Positions 45,670 through 58,895 of a DNA stretch of 64,000 nt are shown in pieces. Under the pieces are notes generated by a model. That model saw only the letters and a program-made list of their open reading frames with translations. It had not been told where the DNA came from and made no database searches. The DNA lies in the NCBI GenBank assembly GCA_945957125.1, contig CAMFJT010000002.1:1-64000 (forward strand). Direction: 5' to 3'. The stretch is from an uncultured Rhodospirillales bacterium. GTDB lineage: Bacteria; Pseudomonadota; Alphaproteobacteria; Reyranellales; Reyranellaceae. Made by a program: the position numbers and the translations under genes. How positions within the stretch are numbered: the stretch's first letter is position 1; every line of letters starts with the position of its first letter.

Positions 45670-46413
45670 TCAGCGCGCGACCCAGGCGAGATAGTCGCGC
45701 GCCACGTCCTCGACGGCGGTGTCATAGAAGCGCTTGCCGTGTTCCGGCGTGGCCTGGCTCGGATCGGAGCCGATGCGGCCGTCCGGGAAGGCGCGGCGGT
45801 AGTCCTCGGCATCGGCGAATGAGCCGTTGGGCGCAATGCGCGGCTCGAGTTGCGTGCGGTCCATCGTCTCCGGATACCTGTACCAGGTGAGCGCTACCTC
45901 CGAAGCGGTGGCATGGCTGCCCTCGCCCGTCGGGTAGAGCTCGCGGCTGAGCTGCCGGACCGCCGCACTGTCCCACCAGTTGCGCAGGGCGCACTTGATC
46001 GACGGCTGGTTGGACAGCCGCTCCATGGAGCGCTCGGCATAGATCTCGGAGAATGCTGCCGTCACCGTGGCGATGTTGCCGCCATGGCCGTTGACGAAGA
46101 AGAAGCGCGTGAAACCGTGCCGCGCCAGCGACAGCACGTTGTCGCGCACCACCGCGATCAGGGTGGTCGGCTTGAGCGTGATGGAGCCCGCGAAGTCGAG
46201 ATGGTGCTGCGCCATGCCGACCGAGATGGTCGGGGCGACCAGCGCGCCGACCTTCTCGCCCACGCCACGGCCGATCATCTCGGCAGTCAGCGCGTCGGTG
46301 CCGATCAGCCCGGTCGGCCCGTGCTGCTCGGTCGAGCCGATCGGGATGATGATGCCGGTCCGGGTCTTGAGATATTCCTCGACGAACTTCCAGGTCTTGA
46401 GCTGAAGCTGCAC
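45670..46413 (-). CDS. creatininase family protein
   Basis: GIIIPIGSTEQHGPTGLIGTDALTAEMIG...RFFFVNGHGGNIATVTAAFSEIY...GSHATASEVALT; GTG start inferred. Confidence 0.92.
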   Translation of the reverse strand: MQLQLKTWKFVEEYLKTRTGIIIPIGSTEQHGPTGLIGTDALTAEMIGRGVGEKVGALVAPTISVGMAQHHLDFAGSITLKPTTLIAVVRDNVLSLARHGFTRFFFVNGHGGNIATVTAAFSEIYAERSMERLSNQPSIKCALRNWWDSAAVRQLSRELYPTGEGSHATASEVALTWYRYPETMDRTQLEPRIAPNGSFADAEDYRRAFPDGRIGSDPSQATPEHGKRFYDTAVEDVARDYLAWVAR

Positions 46414-46982
46414 GCGCGGGACTCCTCTGTTGCCGGAGGATATCACGGAAACCGGCGGCGACAGCGGCTCCGCCGGGACGCGCCACGAAACCTGCCGGGA
46501 CGGAGAAGTCCCGCCAATGTCGTTTACGTTTCTTTACGCAACGGAAACCTTTTCGTCGGCTCTCCGCACGTATCTTCATCATGAGCAATCCGAGAGCCGT
46601 GATGAAGAATCTGTCCCTGAAGGTCGGTCGCTGGATTGGGTCGGCCTTCGACCCGGCCGGCGTGAGCTGCACCTGCTACAAGCACTGCCCGCTCGGCCGT
46701 CCCCGGTCCGAGCTCTCACTGCCCTACCGGCAGGCGCTACGTTCCTGCGTACCAGTCTCGCCTGCCCGGCTACCCTCGACCGGGCCGGCGCACGGCTTCG
46801 TGCATATCGGCAACGATGGCGTCGCCATCGCGGCCCTTGGCCGCCAGTAGCCACGCGAAACGGAACCACAACCACCACCGCATCCGCGCGACCGGCACGG
46901 TTGCTGCTCTTTCCCAAATCATAGGCGCCCCAATCCTCCCCAGGATCTCAAGCACGGGGCCAGTATTCTCTCGCGAGATTAC

Positions 46983-47459
46983 TCATACCTTACGACGCCG
47001 CTGTGGAAGGGCGAGCAGATCGTCCACGAAGCGGCGCATCAGGCCGGCGAGCCGATCGAGATCGCGTTCGCTCCACTGTTCGAGGACCGGCGCCAGCAGG
47101 CGCTCGCGCGCACCGTCGATGGCCCGGACCATCGCCTTGCCCCTGGCCGCCGCCGCCACCTCGCGCACCCGCCGATCGCGCGGACTGGCGCGACGGCCGA
47201 CCAGCTTCAGGCTCTCGAGCCGGGCGACCTGCCGGCTGACCGTCGTATGGTCGCGGCCGACCCGGTCGGCCAGCTCGACGATGCCGATCGGCCCCCGCCG
47301 CTCGATCACGACCAGCAACGGAAACAGCGCGCGCTCCAGGGAGATGCCGGCCTCGGCGATCAGCGCCTCGTCGGGCTGCGGCCGGTTCATCACGCCCATC
47401 AGGTCGAGCACGGCGCGATGCAGGTCGCGCAGCTGCGCATTCTTCCGTGTATTCTGCAC
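46983..47459 (-). CDS. MarR family transcriptional regulator
   Basis: LFPLLVVIERRGPIGIVELADRVGRDHTTVSRQVARLESLKLVGRRASPRDRRVREV; GTG start with aagggaga RBS. Confidence 0.88.
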   Translation of the reverse strand: MQNTRKNAQLRDLHRAVLDLMGVMNRPQPDEALIAEAGISLERALFPLLVVIERRGPIGIVELADRVGRDHTTVSRQVARLESLKLVGRRASPRDRRVREVAAAARGKAMVRAIDGARERLLAPVLEQWSERDLDRLAGLMRRFVDDLLALPQRRRKV

Positions 47460-48953
47460 GCTTTCTCCCTTGACGGAGCCGACCGGCGAAATTACGTGCA
47501 TCATACACATATTGAGGCAGCGGAAAATGGATGCGTTCACGACGGATGTGCTGATCTGCGGCGCCGGTGCCGCGGGCCTGGCGCTGGCGGTCGAGCTGGC
47601 GCGCCGCGGCGTGGCGTTCAGGCTGGTCGACGCCGCGGCCGAGCCGTTTCGCGGCTCGCGCGGCAAGGGCATCCAGCCGCGCAGCCTGGAGGTCTTCGAG
47701 GATCTCGGCATCGTCGACCGGCTGGTCGCCGCGGGCGGCGCCTATCCGCCGCAGCGCGTGCATCGCGCCGACGGCAGCTTCGCGGATTCGCCTTTCATGG
47801 AGATCGGCGCGCCGACGCCGCGCGAGCCCTACCGCATCCCGCTGATGCTGCCGCAGTTCATGACCGAAACCATCCTGCGCGAGCGGCTGGCCGAGCTGGG
47901 CGCGCGGCCATGCTACGGCGCGGCGCTGGAGGGCTTCACGCAGGGCGAGGCCGGCGTAACCGCAACGGTGGCCGGCGTGCCGCTGCGGGTGCGCTATCTC
48001 GTCGGCACGGACGGCGGGCGCAGCCTGGTCCGCCATGTGCTGGGTGTCGGCTTTCCCGGTCGGACTCTGGAGGTGCGCGCGCTGGTGGCGGACATGGTGC
48101 TCGACGGGCTGAGCCGCGATGCCTGGCATCGCTGGAACGACGGCCGGCCCGAATCGATGTCGCTCTGCCCACTGATGGGAACGGACTGGTTCCAGCTCCA
48201 GGCGCGCATCCCGCTCGAAGGCGAGGTCGATCTCTCGCCCGACGGGCTGGCGGCGATGATCGCTGCGCGCACCGGACGCGACGACCTTCGCGTGCGCTCG
48301 GTCTCGTGGGCCTCGGCGTACTCGATGAATGCCCGGCTGGCGGATCGCTACAAGGTCGGGCGCGTGCTCTTGGCCGGCGATGCCGCGCACATCCATCCGC
48401 CGACCGGCGGGCAGGGCCTCAATACCAGCGTGCAGGACGCCTACAATCTCGGCTGGAAACTCGCCGCCGTCCTGCAGGGTGCGCCGCCTGCCTTGCTCGA
48501 GACCTACGAAGAGGAGCGCCGGCCGATCGCTGCCGGCATGCTCGGCCTGGCGACCCGCCTGCTCGAAGCGACGCGCGGCGAAGGCGGCATGAAGCGCGGT
48601 CGCGACACCCAGCAGCTCGATCTCGGCTATCCCGAGTCGAGCCTCGCGACGGGCCGCAACGCCGGCAGCCGCGCGCCCGATGCGCCGGTGCGTGGCGCTG
48701 CCGGGCAGCCGAGGCGCCTCTTCGATCTGTTCCACGGCACACACTGGACCCTGCTGGCCTATGAAGCTCCGCCGCCGATCGCACCCCGCCTCGGCCTTCG
48801 CATTCATTGCATCGGCACCGCCGGGGACATCGTCGACGATCAGGGCTTCGTGCGCGCCTTCTACGGTCTCGCGCCGGGCGACTGCGTGCTGGTGAGGCCG
48901 GACGGCTATATCGGCGCCACCGTCGCGGCCGCGGACGCCGCCGCGCTCGAACG

Positions 48954-51025
<2,072 letters not shown>

Positions 51026-51029
<4 letters not shown>

Positions 51030-52183
51030 GCCGCGCCCTCGCCGAGATTGCCCTCGCTGTTGATCGCCAGGACCCGGCTGTCCGGGCCGAGGCCGAGCTC
51101 TCGGAAGGCGGCTTCGTCGGCGCAGACGCGGAGCAGGCCCGCCAGGCTCGCGCAGCCCGAGGGTCCCGAGGAGATCGCCGGGTCGCCGTCGAGCGGATGG
51201 GCGAGCAGCCGGCGGGCCGGCATCACCTCGGGCTCGGTGATGGTCATGAACCAGTCGGCCGCCAGCCCGATCACCGGCCAGGTGACGGGCGAGATCTCAC
51301 GGCAGGCGAGGCCGCCCATGACGGTGTCGGCGGCGCCGCTCGCAGGGGTGGGCTTGCCGGCGAGATTGCTCTGGAACCAGCAGTCGGCGCTCTCTGGCTC
51401 GACCACGATGAAGCGCGGGCGCGGCTCGTAGCGCGCCCAGAGATAGCCGATCACCGCGGCCGCGAGGCCGCCGACGCCGGCCTGCACGAACACGTGCGTC
51501 GGCCCGGCCGGCCATTGGCGGACGACCTCCTCGACCAGGACCTGGTAGCCGTACATCACCGAGCGCGGCACGTCCTCGTAGCCGTCCCACGAGGTGTCCG
51601 AGATGATCGTCCAGCCGTTCTCGTCCGACCGGCGGCGGCATTCGGCGACGGCGGTGTCGTAGTCGCCGTCGACGCGGGTCACCTCGGCGCCGCGGGCGCG
51701 GATCGCCTCTTCTTTTTCCGCCGAAGTGAATTTCGGCAGGAAGATGACGCATCGGTTGCCGAACAGCCGCGCGCCCGCCGCGACGGCGCGCCCGTGATTG
51801 CCCGAGCTTGCCGTCGCGAAGGTGAAGCGGGCAGTGATCTCGCGATGCTTGCCCTTCAGCAGATCCTCGAAGCTCGGCGAATGGTGGTAGGCCTCGCCGA
51901 CGGCACCCGACAGGACATTGTGGACGGCAATGACGCCGCCCAACGCCTTGAAAGCGCCAAATCCGAAGCGTTGGCTCTCGTCCTTGATGCCCAGCTGACC
52001 GATGCCGAGGCGGCGGGCCAGCGCAGGCAGGGAATGCAGCGGGGTCAGCCGGTGGGCGGGGCAGGCCTTCAGCTCGTCGAGCAGCTCGGGCACCCCGTTG
52101 GGGTTGACCACGTATTGCTGCTCGCGGCCGAACGGGAGATCGCGCCGGGCACGGGGATTTCGGGCAAGCCAGTCATGCGTCAT
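51026..52183 (-). CDS. dpaL: diaminopropionate ammonia-lyase
   Basis: [60 protein letters not shown]; start ATG 52183. Confidence 0.92.
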
Positions 52184-52243
52184 GATCTTCCGTCCATACG
52201 CCGATCCCCGGCGGAGGAAAACCGTGCGGCAAGCGAGGGCTGG

Positions 52244-54094
52244 GTGATCGACTGGACGAGATGGATCGTGTTGGCCGCGCTGCTCCTCTGGCCGCTCGCG
52301 CCGGCCACGGCGCAGGAGGCCGGTTTCACGTGGAAGGTGATGCGTTACGCCTACGTCCTCGACGACAAGGGCCTTCCGACGGGGAGCTTCGAGATCGAGC
52401 GCCAGGCCCATGACGCGCAGGCCGCACGCAACGGCGCGCGGATCGACCTGTCCTACGTGGCGGGCCAGGAGACGATCGAGATCCTCGACGCGGCGACCCT
52501 GAAGGCCGACGGACGCCGCATCCCCGTCAGCGCCGACCGCATCCTCGATATCGCCCCGCAGGTGCCGCGCGACGTGGCGATGTACAGCGACACGCGCACC
52601 AAGAGCATCGTCTTCCCCGACGTCGCGGCCGGCGATTCGATCCGCTACGCCTACCGCCTCAAGCGTTTCTCCTCGAACTGGCCCGGCTTCTCCTGGACCG
52701 CTCCGCTGCGTTCGGTGGCGCGGGTCAAGGGCGCGGAGATGACGATCGACGTGCCGGCGACGATGGCGCTCGGCGTCGAGCATCACGGCGTGCAGTATCG
52801 CACCGAGAGCGCGGACGGGCGGGTCCGCCACATCTTCTCCTGGTCGAACGACCGGGCAGTTCCGCCCGAACCGGGAGCGACCTCCGATTTCGACTGGTCA
52901 GACCGCTTCTCCGTCTCGACCTTCGCGTCCTATGCGCAGATCGGCGACTATTACGGCCGGCTCCATGCCGCGGCAGCGGCGGTAACTCCGGCAGTCTCGG
53001 AGCTTGCAGCGAAGATCGTCGGGACGGCCACCGATCAGGCGACAGAGGCGCGCCAGCTCTCCGAATGGGTGGCCCAGAACGTGCGCTACGTAGCGGTCTC
53101 CGTTGGTCAGGGCCAGCTGGCGCCGACGCCCGCCGACGAGACGATCGGCAATCGCTACGGCGACTGCAAGGCCGACACTGCGTTGCTGGCCGCGCTGCTG
53201 GCGGCGCGCGGGATCGCCAGCGAGGCGGTCCTGATCAACACCAACGTCGCGCGCTACGTGTTGCCCGAGACGCCGGTGGCCGACTTCAACCACGTCATCC
53301 TCTACCTGCCGAAGTTCGACCTCTATGTCGATCCGACCTGGAACCATGCCGCCTTCGGCGCCCTGCCGTGGGGCCTGTACGACAAGCCGGTGGTGCATGC
53401 CGTCGACGGTCGCTCGCGCGTCGGCCGCACGCCGACCGAACGGTCCGAGGACAATGTCAGCGAGGTCGCAACGATCGCGACGATTTCGGCCGACGGCCGC
53501 ATCGGCGGCACCACCCGCGAGCAGGTCAAAGGCGCGATGGCGACCGATCTCAAGAGCTGGATGTCGGGGGGGCTGACAGCCGACCGTGCCGCCGCGTTGC
53601 TGCGCTCCCAGGGCATGCCGGGAACCGGGAGCTGGATCTCGCCCCGCCGCGACGATACCGCCCCCGAGCTGTCGCTGACGGCGCGCTTCGATCTGGCGGA
53701 TTCGATCGACCTCGCCGCCGGCGAGGCGCTCGTGCCTCCGGGCGGGCTGCGCTTCCTGCCGCGGCCCGGCGGCTTCCTGCTCGGCGTGCAGGACTCGCCG
53801 CGCCGCCATCCGTTCCCCTGCCATGCCGGCCGCCAGGTCGAGACGATCGAGGTCAAGGTCCCACCCGGCTTCAAGCCGACCCGCCTGCCGGCCGACCGGC
53901 ACTGGACGACGTCGATCGCCGAATACAGCTCGAGCTATGCCTTTGACGACGGCACCCTGTCGGTGCGGCGCGAGTTCACCGCACGGCCGCAGGGCCAGGT
54001 TTGCGCGGCGGACCTGTCGCGCGAGCTGATCGGTCTGATGTCGAACATCCGCCGCGACTACCGGGCCGTGGTGGTGTTCGACCGGTCGCTTTAG
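52244..54094 (+). CDS. DUF3857 / transglutaminase-like domain protein, exported
   Basis: VIDWTRWIVLAALLLWPLAPATAQEAGFTWKV signal; WVAQNVRYVAVSVGQGQLAPTPADETIGNRYGDCKADTALLAALLAARGI. GTG start. Confidence 0.88.
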   Translation: MIDWTRWIVLAALLLWPLAPATAQEAGFTWKVMRYAYVLDDKGLPTGSFEIERQAHDAQAARNGARIDLSYVAGQETIEILDAATLKADGRRIPVSADRILDIAPQVPRDVAMYSDTRTKSIVFPDVAAGDSIRYAYRLKRFSSNWPGFSWTAPLRSVARVKGAEMTIDVPATMALGVEHHGVQYRTESADGRVRHIFSWSNDRAVPPEPGATSDFDWSDRFSVSTFASYAQIGDYYGRLHAAAAAVTPAVSELAAKIVGTATDQATEARQLSEWVAQNVRYVAVSVGQGQLAPTPADETIGNRYGDCKADTALLAALLAARGIASEAVLINTNVARYVLPETPVADFNHVILYLPKFDLYVDPTWNHAAFGALPWGLYDKPVVHAVDGRSRVGRTPTERSEDNVSEVATIATISADGRIGGTTREQVKGAMATDLKSWMSGGLTADRAAALLRSQGMPGTGSWISPRRDDTAPELSLTARFDLADSIDLAAGEALVPPGGLRFLPRPGGFLLGVQDSPRRHPFPCHAGRQVETIEVKVPPGFKPTRLPADRHWTTSIAEYSSSYAFDDGTLSVRREFTARPQGQVCAADLSRELIGLMSNIRRDYRAVVVFDRSL

Positions 54095-54122
54095 GCTAGG
54101 GTGGGCCGAACGGAGAGCGATG

Positions 54123-54380
54123 ATGAAGGTGAACGTCGAAGTGACCTGCACGCCCGAGGAGGCCCGCGCCTTCTTCGGCCTGCCCGATCTCGGGCCGATG
54201 CAGCAGCGCATCCTGGGCGAGATCGAGGATCGCCTGCGCTCGAGCCTGAATTCGATGAATCCCGAGACGGTGTTCAAGACCTGGCTGCCGGCCTCGATGC
54301 AGGGCGTCGAGCAGATGCAGCAGCTGCAGCAGATGTTCTGGTCGCAGCTCGCCAGCATCGCGTCAGGCAAGAAGGAGTAG
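54123..54380 (+). CDS. small conserved protein (DUF6489-like)
   Basis: MKVNVEVTCTPEEARAFFGLPDLGPMQQRILGEIEDRL...VEQMQQLQQMFWSQL. Confidence 0.75.
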   Translation: MKVNVEVTCTPEEARAFFGLPDLGPMQQRILGEIEDRLRSSLNSMNPETVFKTWLPASMQGVEQMQQLQQMFWSQLASIASGKKE

Positions 54381-54385
54381 CGCCA

Positions 54386-54760
54386 ATGAGCGCCCGCGAG
54401 AAGCCGACCGATCCCGCGCCCTACTACGAGGCGCATGTTTTCTGCTGCACCAACCGGCGCGCCGCCGGCCATCCGCGCGGCTCCTGCGCGGAGCGTGGCG
54501 GCGAGGCCCTGCGCGACTACATGAAGGGCAAGGCCAAGGCCCTGGGCCTGAAGAACGTGCGCATCAACAATGCCGGCTGCCTCGACCGCTGCGAGCTCGG
54601 ACCGACCCTAGTGATCTACCCCGAAGGCGTCTGGTACTCGGTCTCGACCCGCGAGGAGATCGACGAGGTGCTGGAGAAGCACCTGGTCGAAGGCGGCCGG
54701 GTCGAACGGCTGATGCTGCAGACCGCCGACAAGCTCCCCGCCGACCGCGTCAAGGCCTGA
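54386..54760 (+). CDS. (2Fe-2S) ferredoxin, thioredoxin-like
   Basis: YYEAHVFCCTNRRAAGHPRGSCAERGGEALRDYMKGKAKALGLKNVRINNAGCLDRCELGPTLVIYPEGVWY. Confidence 0.9.
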   Translation: MSAREKPTDPAPYYEAHVFCCTNRRAAGHPRGSCAERGGEALRDYMKGKAKALGLKNVRINNAGCLDRCELGPTLVIYPEGVWYSVSTREEIDEVLEKHLVEGGRVERLMLQTADKLPADRVKA

Positions 54761-54797
54761 AGCCGGGACCGCGCCACGGAGTGGTGCGGTCCCAGCT

Positions 54798-55520
54798 TCA
54801 TTCCAGCAATTCGCCCAACCGGCGAATCACGCGGGCCGGGCGGTCGGTGGCGTGGGCCGGGATGCCGGACTCGAACGGGTCGTACCAGATGCCGCAGACG
54901 CCGAGCTTCTGCGGCGCCTCGACCTCCCATTCGTAGTTATCGCCGACCATCCAGGCATCGCCGGCCGTGCAGCCCAGCCGCTCCAGGGCGTGGCGGTAGA
55001 CCGCCGGCTCGGGCTTGCCCTGGCCGAACTCGCCCTCGATCTGGATGTGGTGGAAGCGGTGGGCGAGGTCGAAGCGCTCGATCTTGGCGCGCTGCGTCTC
55101 GCCCGCGCCGTTGGTGACCAGCGCCAGCCGCACGCCGCGCTCGCGCAGGGCGTCGACCGTGGCGAGCGCGTCCGGATAGAGCCGGTATTCCGCGCGCCGC
55201 AGCTCGGTGAAGGCGTCGGCGATGCGGTCGGCCAGCGCCTCGTCGTCCTGGCCGAGCGACGCCAGCCCGCGCCGTACCGACAGCCGCCGCGCGCCGGGGA
55301 TGTCGAGGCGCCAGCGCGCGGCCTCGGCGCGGTCGCTCCAGAAGGCGCGCGCGTGGTCCATGATCGCCGCCCGCACCCGTTCGAGCGCGGCCGGGTCGGG
55401 CGCGTCGAGCGGCGCGGCGAAGGTCGCCAGCAGGCGCGTCCACGCCTCCTCGGGCTGGGCGTAGGCGCGGATCAGCGTATCGTCGAGGTCGAACAGGATG
55501 GCGCGCGGCAGGGTCGGCAT
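54798..55520 (-). CDS. HAD family hydrolase
   Basis: RAILFDLDDTLIRAY...LALVTNGAGETQRAKIERFDL...AWMVGDNYEWEVEAPQKLG. Confidence 0.92.
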   Translation of the reverse strand: MPTLPRAILFDLDDTLIRAYAQPEEAWTRLLATFAAPLDAPDPAALERVRAAIMDHARAFWSDRAEAARWRLDIPGARRLSVRRGLASLGQDDEALADRIADAFTELRRAEYRLYPDALATVDALRERGVRLALVTNGAGETQRAKIERFDLAHRFHHIQIEGEFGQGKPEPAVYRHALERLGCTAGDAWMVGDNYEWEVEAPQKLGVCGIWYDPFESGIPAHATDRPARVIRRLGELLE

Positions 55521-55521
55521 C

Positions 55522-56688
55522 TCAGTTCGTCGGCTGGCCGGCGAAGGTCGTCGGCGCGGGGCTGACCACGACACCGCGATCGCCCTGGATCTCGATCACC
55601 GCCAGGCCGCGCTCGGTACGGCCGTCGGGCAGGAAGCGGAAGACGCCGTCGACGCCGTACCAGCCGTTGGGGTTGGTCAGCGCCTCGGCCGAGAAATCGC
55701 CGCCCGGCCGCACCCGCGCGAGCTGGCCGGCCAGCGCCACTGCGTCGTAGGCCAACGTCGCCAGCCGCTGCGGCGGCCGGCCGTAGGTCGCCACGAACTT
55801 GCGCTCGAAGTCGGCGCGCCGTGCCGGATCGGGAGCGGCATACCAGGCACCTTGCAGCATTTTCTCCTGGCCGATGCCGGCCACGTCCCACACGCCGGTG
55901 CCGATGAGCTGCACCGTCTTGAGATCGACCCCGGCCCCGGCGAGGGCCGTCAGCACGGCCGACACCCGCGGCGGGGAGACCGGCACGAGGATCGCGACCT
56001 TGCTCTCGCCCCGCGTCGCATCGGCCAGCCGCCGCGCGGAGGCGCCGAGATCGCCGCCCTCGTCGTAGTACTCCGAGCCGACCACCGTGCCGCCGCGGAT
56101 CGTCGCCTGGCTTTCCAGCGTGCGCCCCATCTGGTCGCCGTAGGCGGTGCGCGGCGCGAAGACGGCGAAGCGCCGGATGCCGGCGGAGATGCTGTGATCG
56201 ACGACACGACGGACCTGCGGCGGCGCGGCGATGCCCATCACCCAGACGCCGGGCTGCGCCACGGTCTCATCGTTGGAGAAGGAAATGACGTTGATGCGGT
56301 CGGTGCGGCGCAACGGCGCGATCGCCAGCGCCGAGGGCCCGAACAACGGCCCCAGGATGAGGACGGCGCCGTCCGTCTGCGCCCGGCGGTAGGCCTCGAC
56401 GGCACCGTCGCCGCTGTCGCCGGTGTCATAGGCGGAAAGGGCGAGGTCCTTGCCGCCGGCATCGAACAGCGCCATCTCGGCGGCCTGCTGCATGGCCTGG
56501 CCGACCGAGGCCGCCCGGCCGGTGAGCGGCAGCAGCATGGCGATGCGCGCCTTGCCGGACGCGGTGGTCGGGGTGCCCGCCTGCGGCTGCGTGGGCCTCG
56601 GCATCGGCCGCGTGGTAGGCTGCGGCGGTTCGGAGCAGGCGCCCAGCAGGAAGGCGACGGCGGCAAGCGCGAGAAGAGGCGAACGCAT
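55522..56688 (-). CDS. penicillin-binding protein activator-like lipoprotein (periplasmic-binding fold)
   Basis: MRSPLLALAAVAFLLGACSEPPQPTT lipobox; RIAMLLPLTGRAASVGQAMQQAAEMALFDAGG. Divergent from rsmI. Confidence 0.88.
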   Translation of the reverse strand: MRSPLLALAAVAFLLGACSEPPQPTTRPMPRPTQPQAGTPTTASGKARIAMLLPLTGRAASVGQAMQQAAEMALFDAGGKDLALSAYDTGDSGDGAVEAYRRAQTDGAVLILGPLFGPSALAIAPLRRTDRINVISFSNDETVAQPGVWVMGIAAPPQVRRVVDHSISAGIRRFAVFAPRTAYGDQMGRTLESQATIRGGTVVGSEYYDEGGDLGASARRLADATRGESKVAILVPVSPPRVSAVLTALAGAGVDLKTVQLIGTGVWDVAGIGQEKMLQGAWYAAPDPARRADFERKFVATYGRPPQRLATLAYDAVALAGQLARVRPGGDFSAEALTNPNGWYGVDGVFRFLPDGRTERGLAVIEIQGDRGVVVSPAPTTFAGQPTN

Positions 56689-56716
56689 CAGCGCAGAACT
56701 CCGGCGGACGGGGCAG

Positions 56717-57637
56717 ATGAACGGCAACGAGGATTTACACGCTAACGGCGGGGATGCCCAAGGTAAACCGCTGCCGGACCGGCGATCGGACGGGCGGATT
56801 GGGCCAGGGCTGCACATCGTGGCGACCCCGATCGGCAACCTGCGCGACATGACCCTGCGCGGAATCGATGTGCTGCAGGCCGCCGACCTGATCGCCTGCG
56901 AGGACACACGCGTCTTCGCCAAGCTCGCGGCGCACTATGGCATCGCCGCGCCGACCGTCTCCTACAGCGACGCAACCCAGGAAGCCTCCGAGCCACGCCT
57001 GCTGCGCGCCCTTGCCGAGGGCAAGCGCGTGGCCCTGGTCTCCGACGCCGGCATGCCGCTGATCTCCGATCCGGGTTATCGCCTGGTCCGTGCGGCCGTG
57101 GCCGCCGGCCACGCCGTGACCGCCGCGCCCGGCCCCTCGGCGGTCCCGATGGCGCTCGCCCTGTCCGGCCTGCCGACCGAGCGCTTCTACTTCGGGGGCT
57201 TCCTGCCGGCGAAGGCTGCCGAGCGGCGGCGGGCGATCGCGATTGCCGGGCAAGTGCCGGCGACACTGGTCTTCTTCGAGGCGCCGCATCGCCTGGCGGC
57301 ATCGCTTGCCGATCTCGCCGAGTTGCTCGGCGATCGGCCGGCTGCGGTTGCGCGCGAGCTCACCAAGCTGTTCGAGGAAGTGCGCCGTGCCCCTCTCGGC
57401 ACGCTCGCCGCACACTACGCCGCGCCGACCGAGGTGAAGGGCGAGATCGTCGTCGTGATCGGCCCGCCGGGCGAGGCGGCAATGCCCGCAGCGGAAACGC
57501 TCGATGCTGCATTGCGGCAAGCACTGGCGAGCGTTTCGGTCAAGGATGCCGCAGCCGAAATCGCAGCGCGCTTTGGACTTAAGCGCCGCGACGTCTATGC
57601 TCGCGCTCTCGAGCTCAAGCGCAAGGGCGAATCATGA
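56717..57637 (+). CDS. rsmI: 16S rRNA (cytidine(1402)-2'-O)-methyltransferase
   Basis: GLHIVATPIGNLRDMTLRGIDVLQAADLIACEDTRV...VSDAGMPLISDPGYRLVR. Confidence 0.96.
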   Translation: MNGNEDLHANGGDAQGKPLPDRRSDGRIGPGLHIVATPIGNLRDMTLRGIDVLQAADLIACEDTRVFAKLAAHYGIAAPTVSYSDATQEASEPRLLRALAEGKRVALVSDAGMPLISDPGYRLVRAAVAAGHAVTAAPGPSAVPMALALSGLPTERFYFGGFLPAKAAERRRAIAIAGQVPATLVFFEAPHRLAASLADLAELLGDRPAAVARELTKLFEEVRRAPLGTLAAHYAAPTEVKGEIVVVIGPPGEAAMPAAETLDAALRQALASVSVKDAAAEIAARFGLKRRDVYARALELKRKGES

Positions 57638-57999
57638 ATATCGAGACCCGCCGGCAAGCCAACCGCCTCGGCCATGCCGCCGAATGGCGGGCGGTGTGGC
57701 GTCTGCGGCTGGCGGGGTACTCGATTCTGGCGCGGCGCTACAAGACCAAGCTCGGCGAGATCGACATCGTGGCACGGCGCGGCGGTGTGCTGGCCTTCGT
57801 CGAGGTCAAGGCCCGCGGCGACCTCGAGACGGCGGGCTTCTCGCTTCGCGGCCGCCAGTTCGGCCGTGTCGCCGCGGCGGCAAATCTGTTCGTGGCCCGC
57901 CACCCGCATTACGCCGCGCATTCGCTGCGCTACGACGCCATGCTGGTGGTCGGGCTGTGGCCGCGCCATCTGCGGGACGTCTGGCGCGCGCCGGAATAG
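57634..57999 (+). CDS. YraN family protein (UPF0102)
   Basis: RLGHAAEWRAVWRLRLAGYSILARRYKTKLGEIDIVARRGGVLAFVEVKAR. Confidence 0.93.
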   Translation: MNIETRRQANRLGHAAEWRAVWRLRLAGYSILARRYKTKLGEIDIVARRGGVLAFVEVKARGDLETAGFSLRGRQFGRVAAAANLFVARHPHYAAHSLRYDAMLVVGLWPRHLRDVWRAPE

Positions 58000-58002
58000 G
58001 CC

Positions 58003-58848
58003 ATGCCGCTCGGCGCCGCGGAGACCGACGCGCAACTCGGCCGCCTGCGCACGCTGTGCGCGGTCGGGGGCGAGCGCGTCGACCTGCTCGAGGCGGCGCT
58101 GGCACTCAGCATCCTGCAGCGCGACGAGGCGATCGCGCTCGCGCCCCTTCACCAGCACGTCGTGGACATCGTGACCGATCTCGCCGACCTGGTGCATCGG
58201 CGCGGCGCGCAGCCCGACCGGCTGGCCGAGGTGATCGCCAGCGCCTATGGCTATCGAGGCGACTCCGAGACCTACGACGACCTGCAGAATGCCGACTTCG
58301 CCCGGGTCATCGAGCGGCGCAAGGGCCTGCCGGTCGCACTGTCCATCCTCTACCTGCATGTCGCGCGCGCCCAAGGCTGGGCGGCCGAGGGGCTGGCCTT
58401 TCCGGGGCATTTCCTGATCCGGGTCGCAATCGACGGGGCGCGGCACGTGGTCGATCCCTTCAACGCCGGGCTGGTCTGCGATGCCGCCGGCATGCGCGCA
58501 CTGCTGCAGCGCGTGCTTGGCTCGCAGGCCGACCTCAGCCCCGAGCATTTCGACCCGGTTCCCGACCGTGAAGTGCTGCTGCGACTGGAGAACAACGTTC
58601 GCCTGCGCCTCGCCAGGCGTGAGGACTGGGCCGGCGCCTCGCGCTCGCTCGACCGCATGCTGGCGATCGCCCCCGACCGGGCGGAGCTGCTGTTCGAATC
58701 GGGCCAGATCAATGCCCGTCTCGACAAGCGCCGTGCCGCGATCGCCGCCTTCGAGCGCTTTCTGGCGACGGAGACGGCCGCGGCCGATCGCGGACTGCAG
58801 CACCGCGCTGCCACCCTGTTGCAGGAATTGCGGCGCGGGCTTAACTGA
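58003..58848 (+). CDS. SirB1 family protein (transglutaminase-like/TPR)
   Basis: [40 protein letters not shown]...VDPFNAGLV. Confidence 0.88.
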   Translation: MPLGAAETDAQLGRLRTLCAVGGERVDLLEAALALSILQRDEAIALAPLHQHVVDIVTDLADLVHRRGAQPDRLAEVIASAYGYRGDSETYDDLQNADFARVIERRKGLPVALSILYLHVARAQGWAAEGLAFPGHFLIRVAIDGARHVVDPFNAGLVCDAAGMRALLQRVLGSQADLSPEHFDPVPDREVLLRLENNVRLRLARREDWAGASRSLDRMLAIAPDRAELLFESGQINARLDKRRAAIAAFERFLATETAAADRGLQHRAATLLQELRRGLN

Positions 58849-58895
58849 GCTTTCCCCCCGCCGGAGGCGGGGAGGGTACGAATTCGGAGAACCAG

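Noticed and set aside
46450-46980. Small ORFs (89-164 aa) between creatininase and marR
   Set aside because: No recognisable motifs, no convincing RBS, competing ORFs on both strands; left unannotated.
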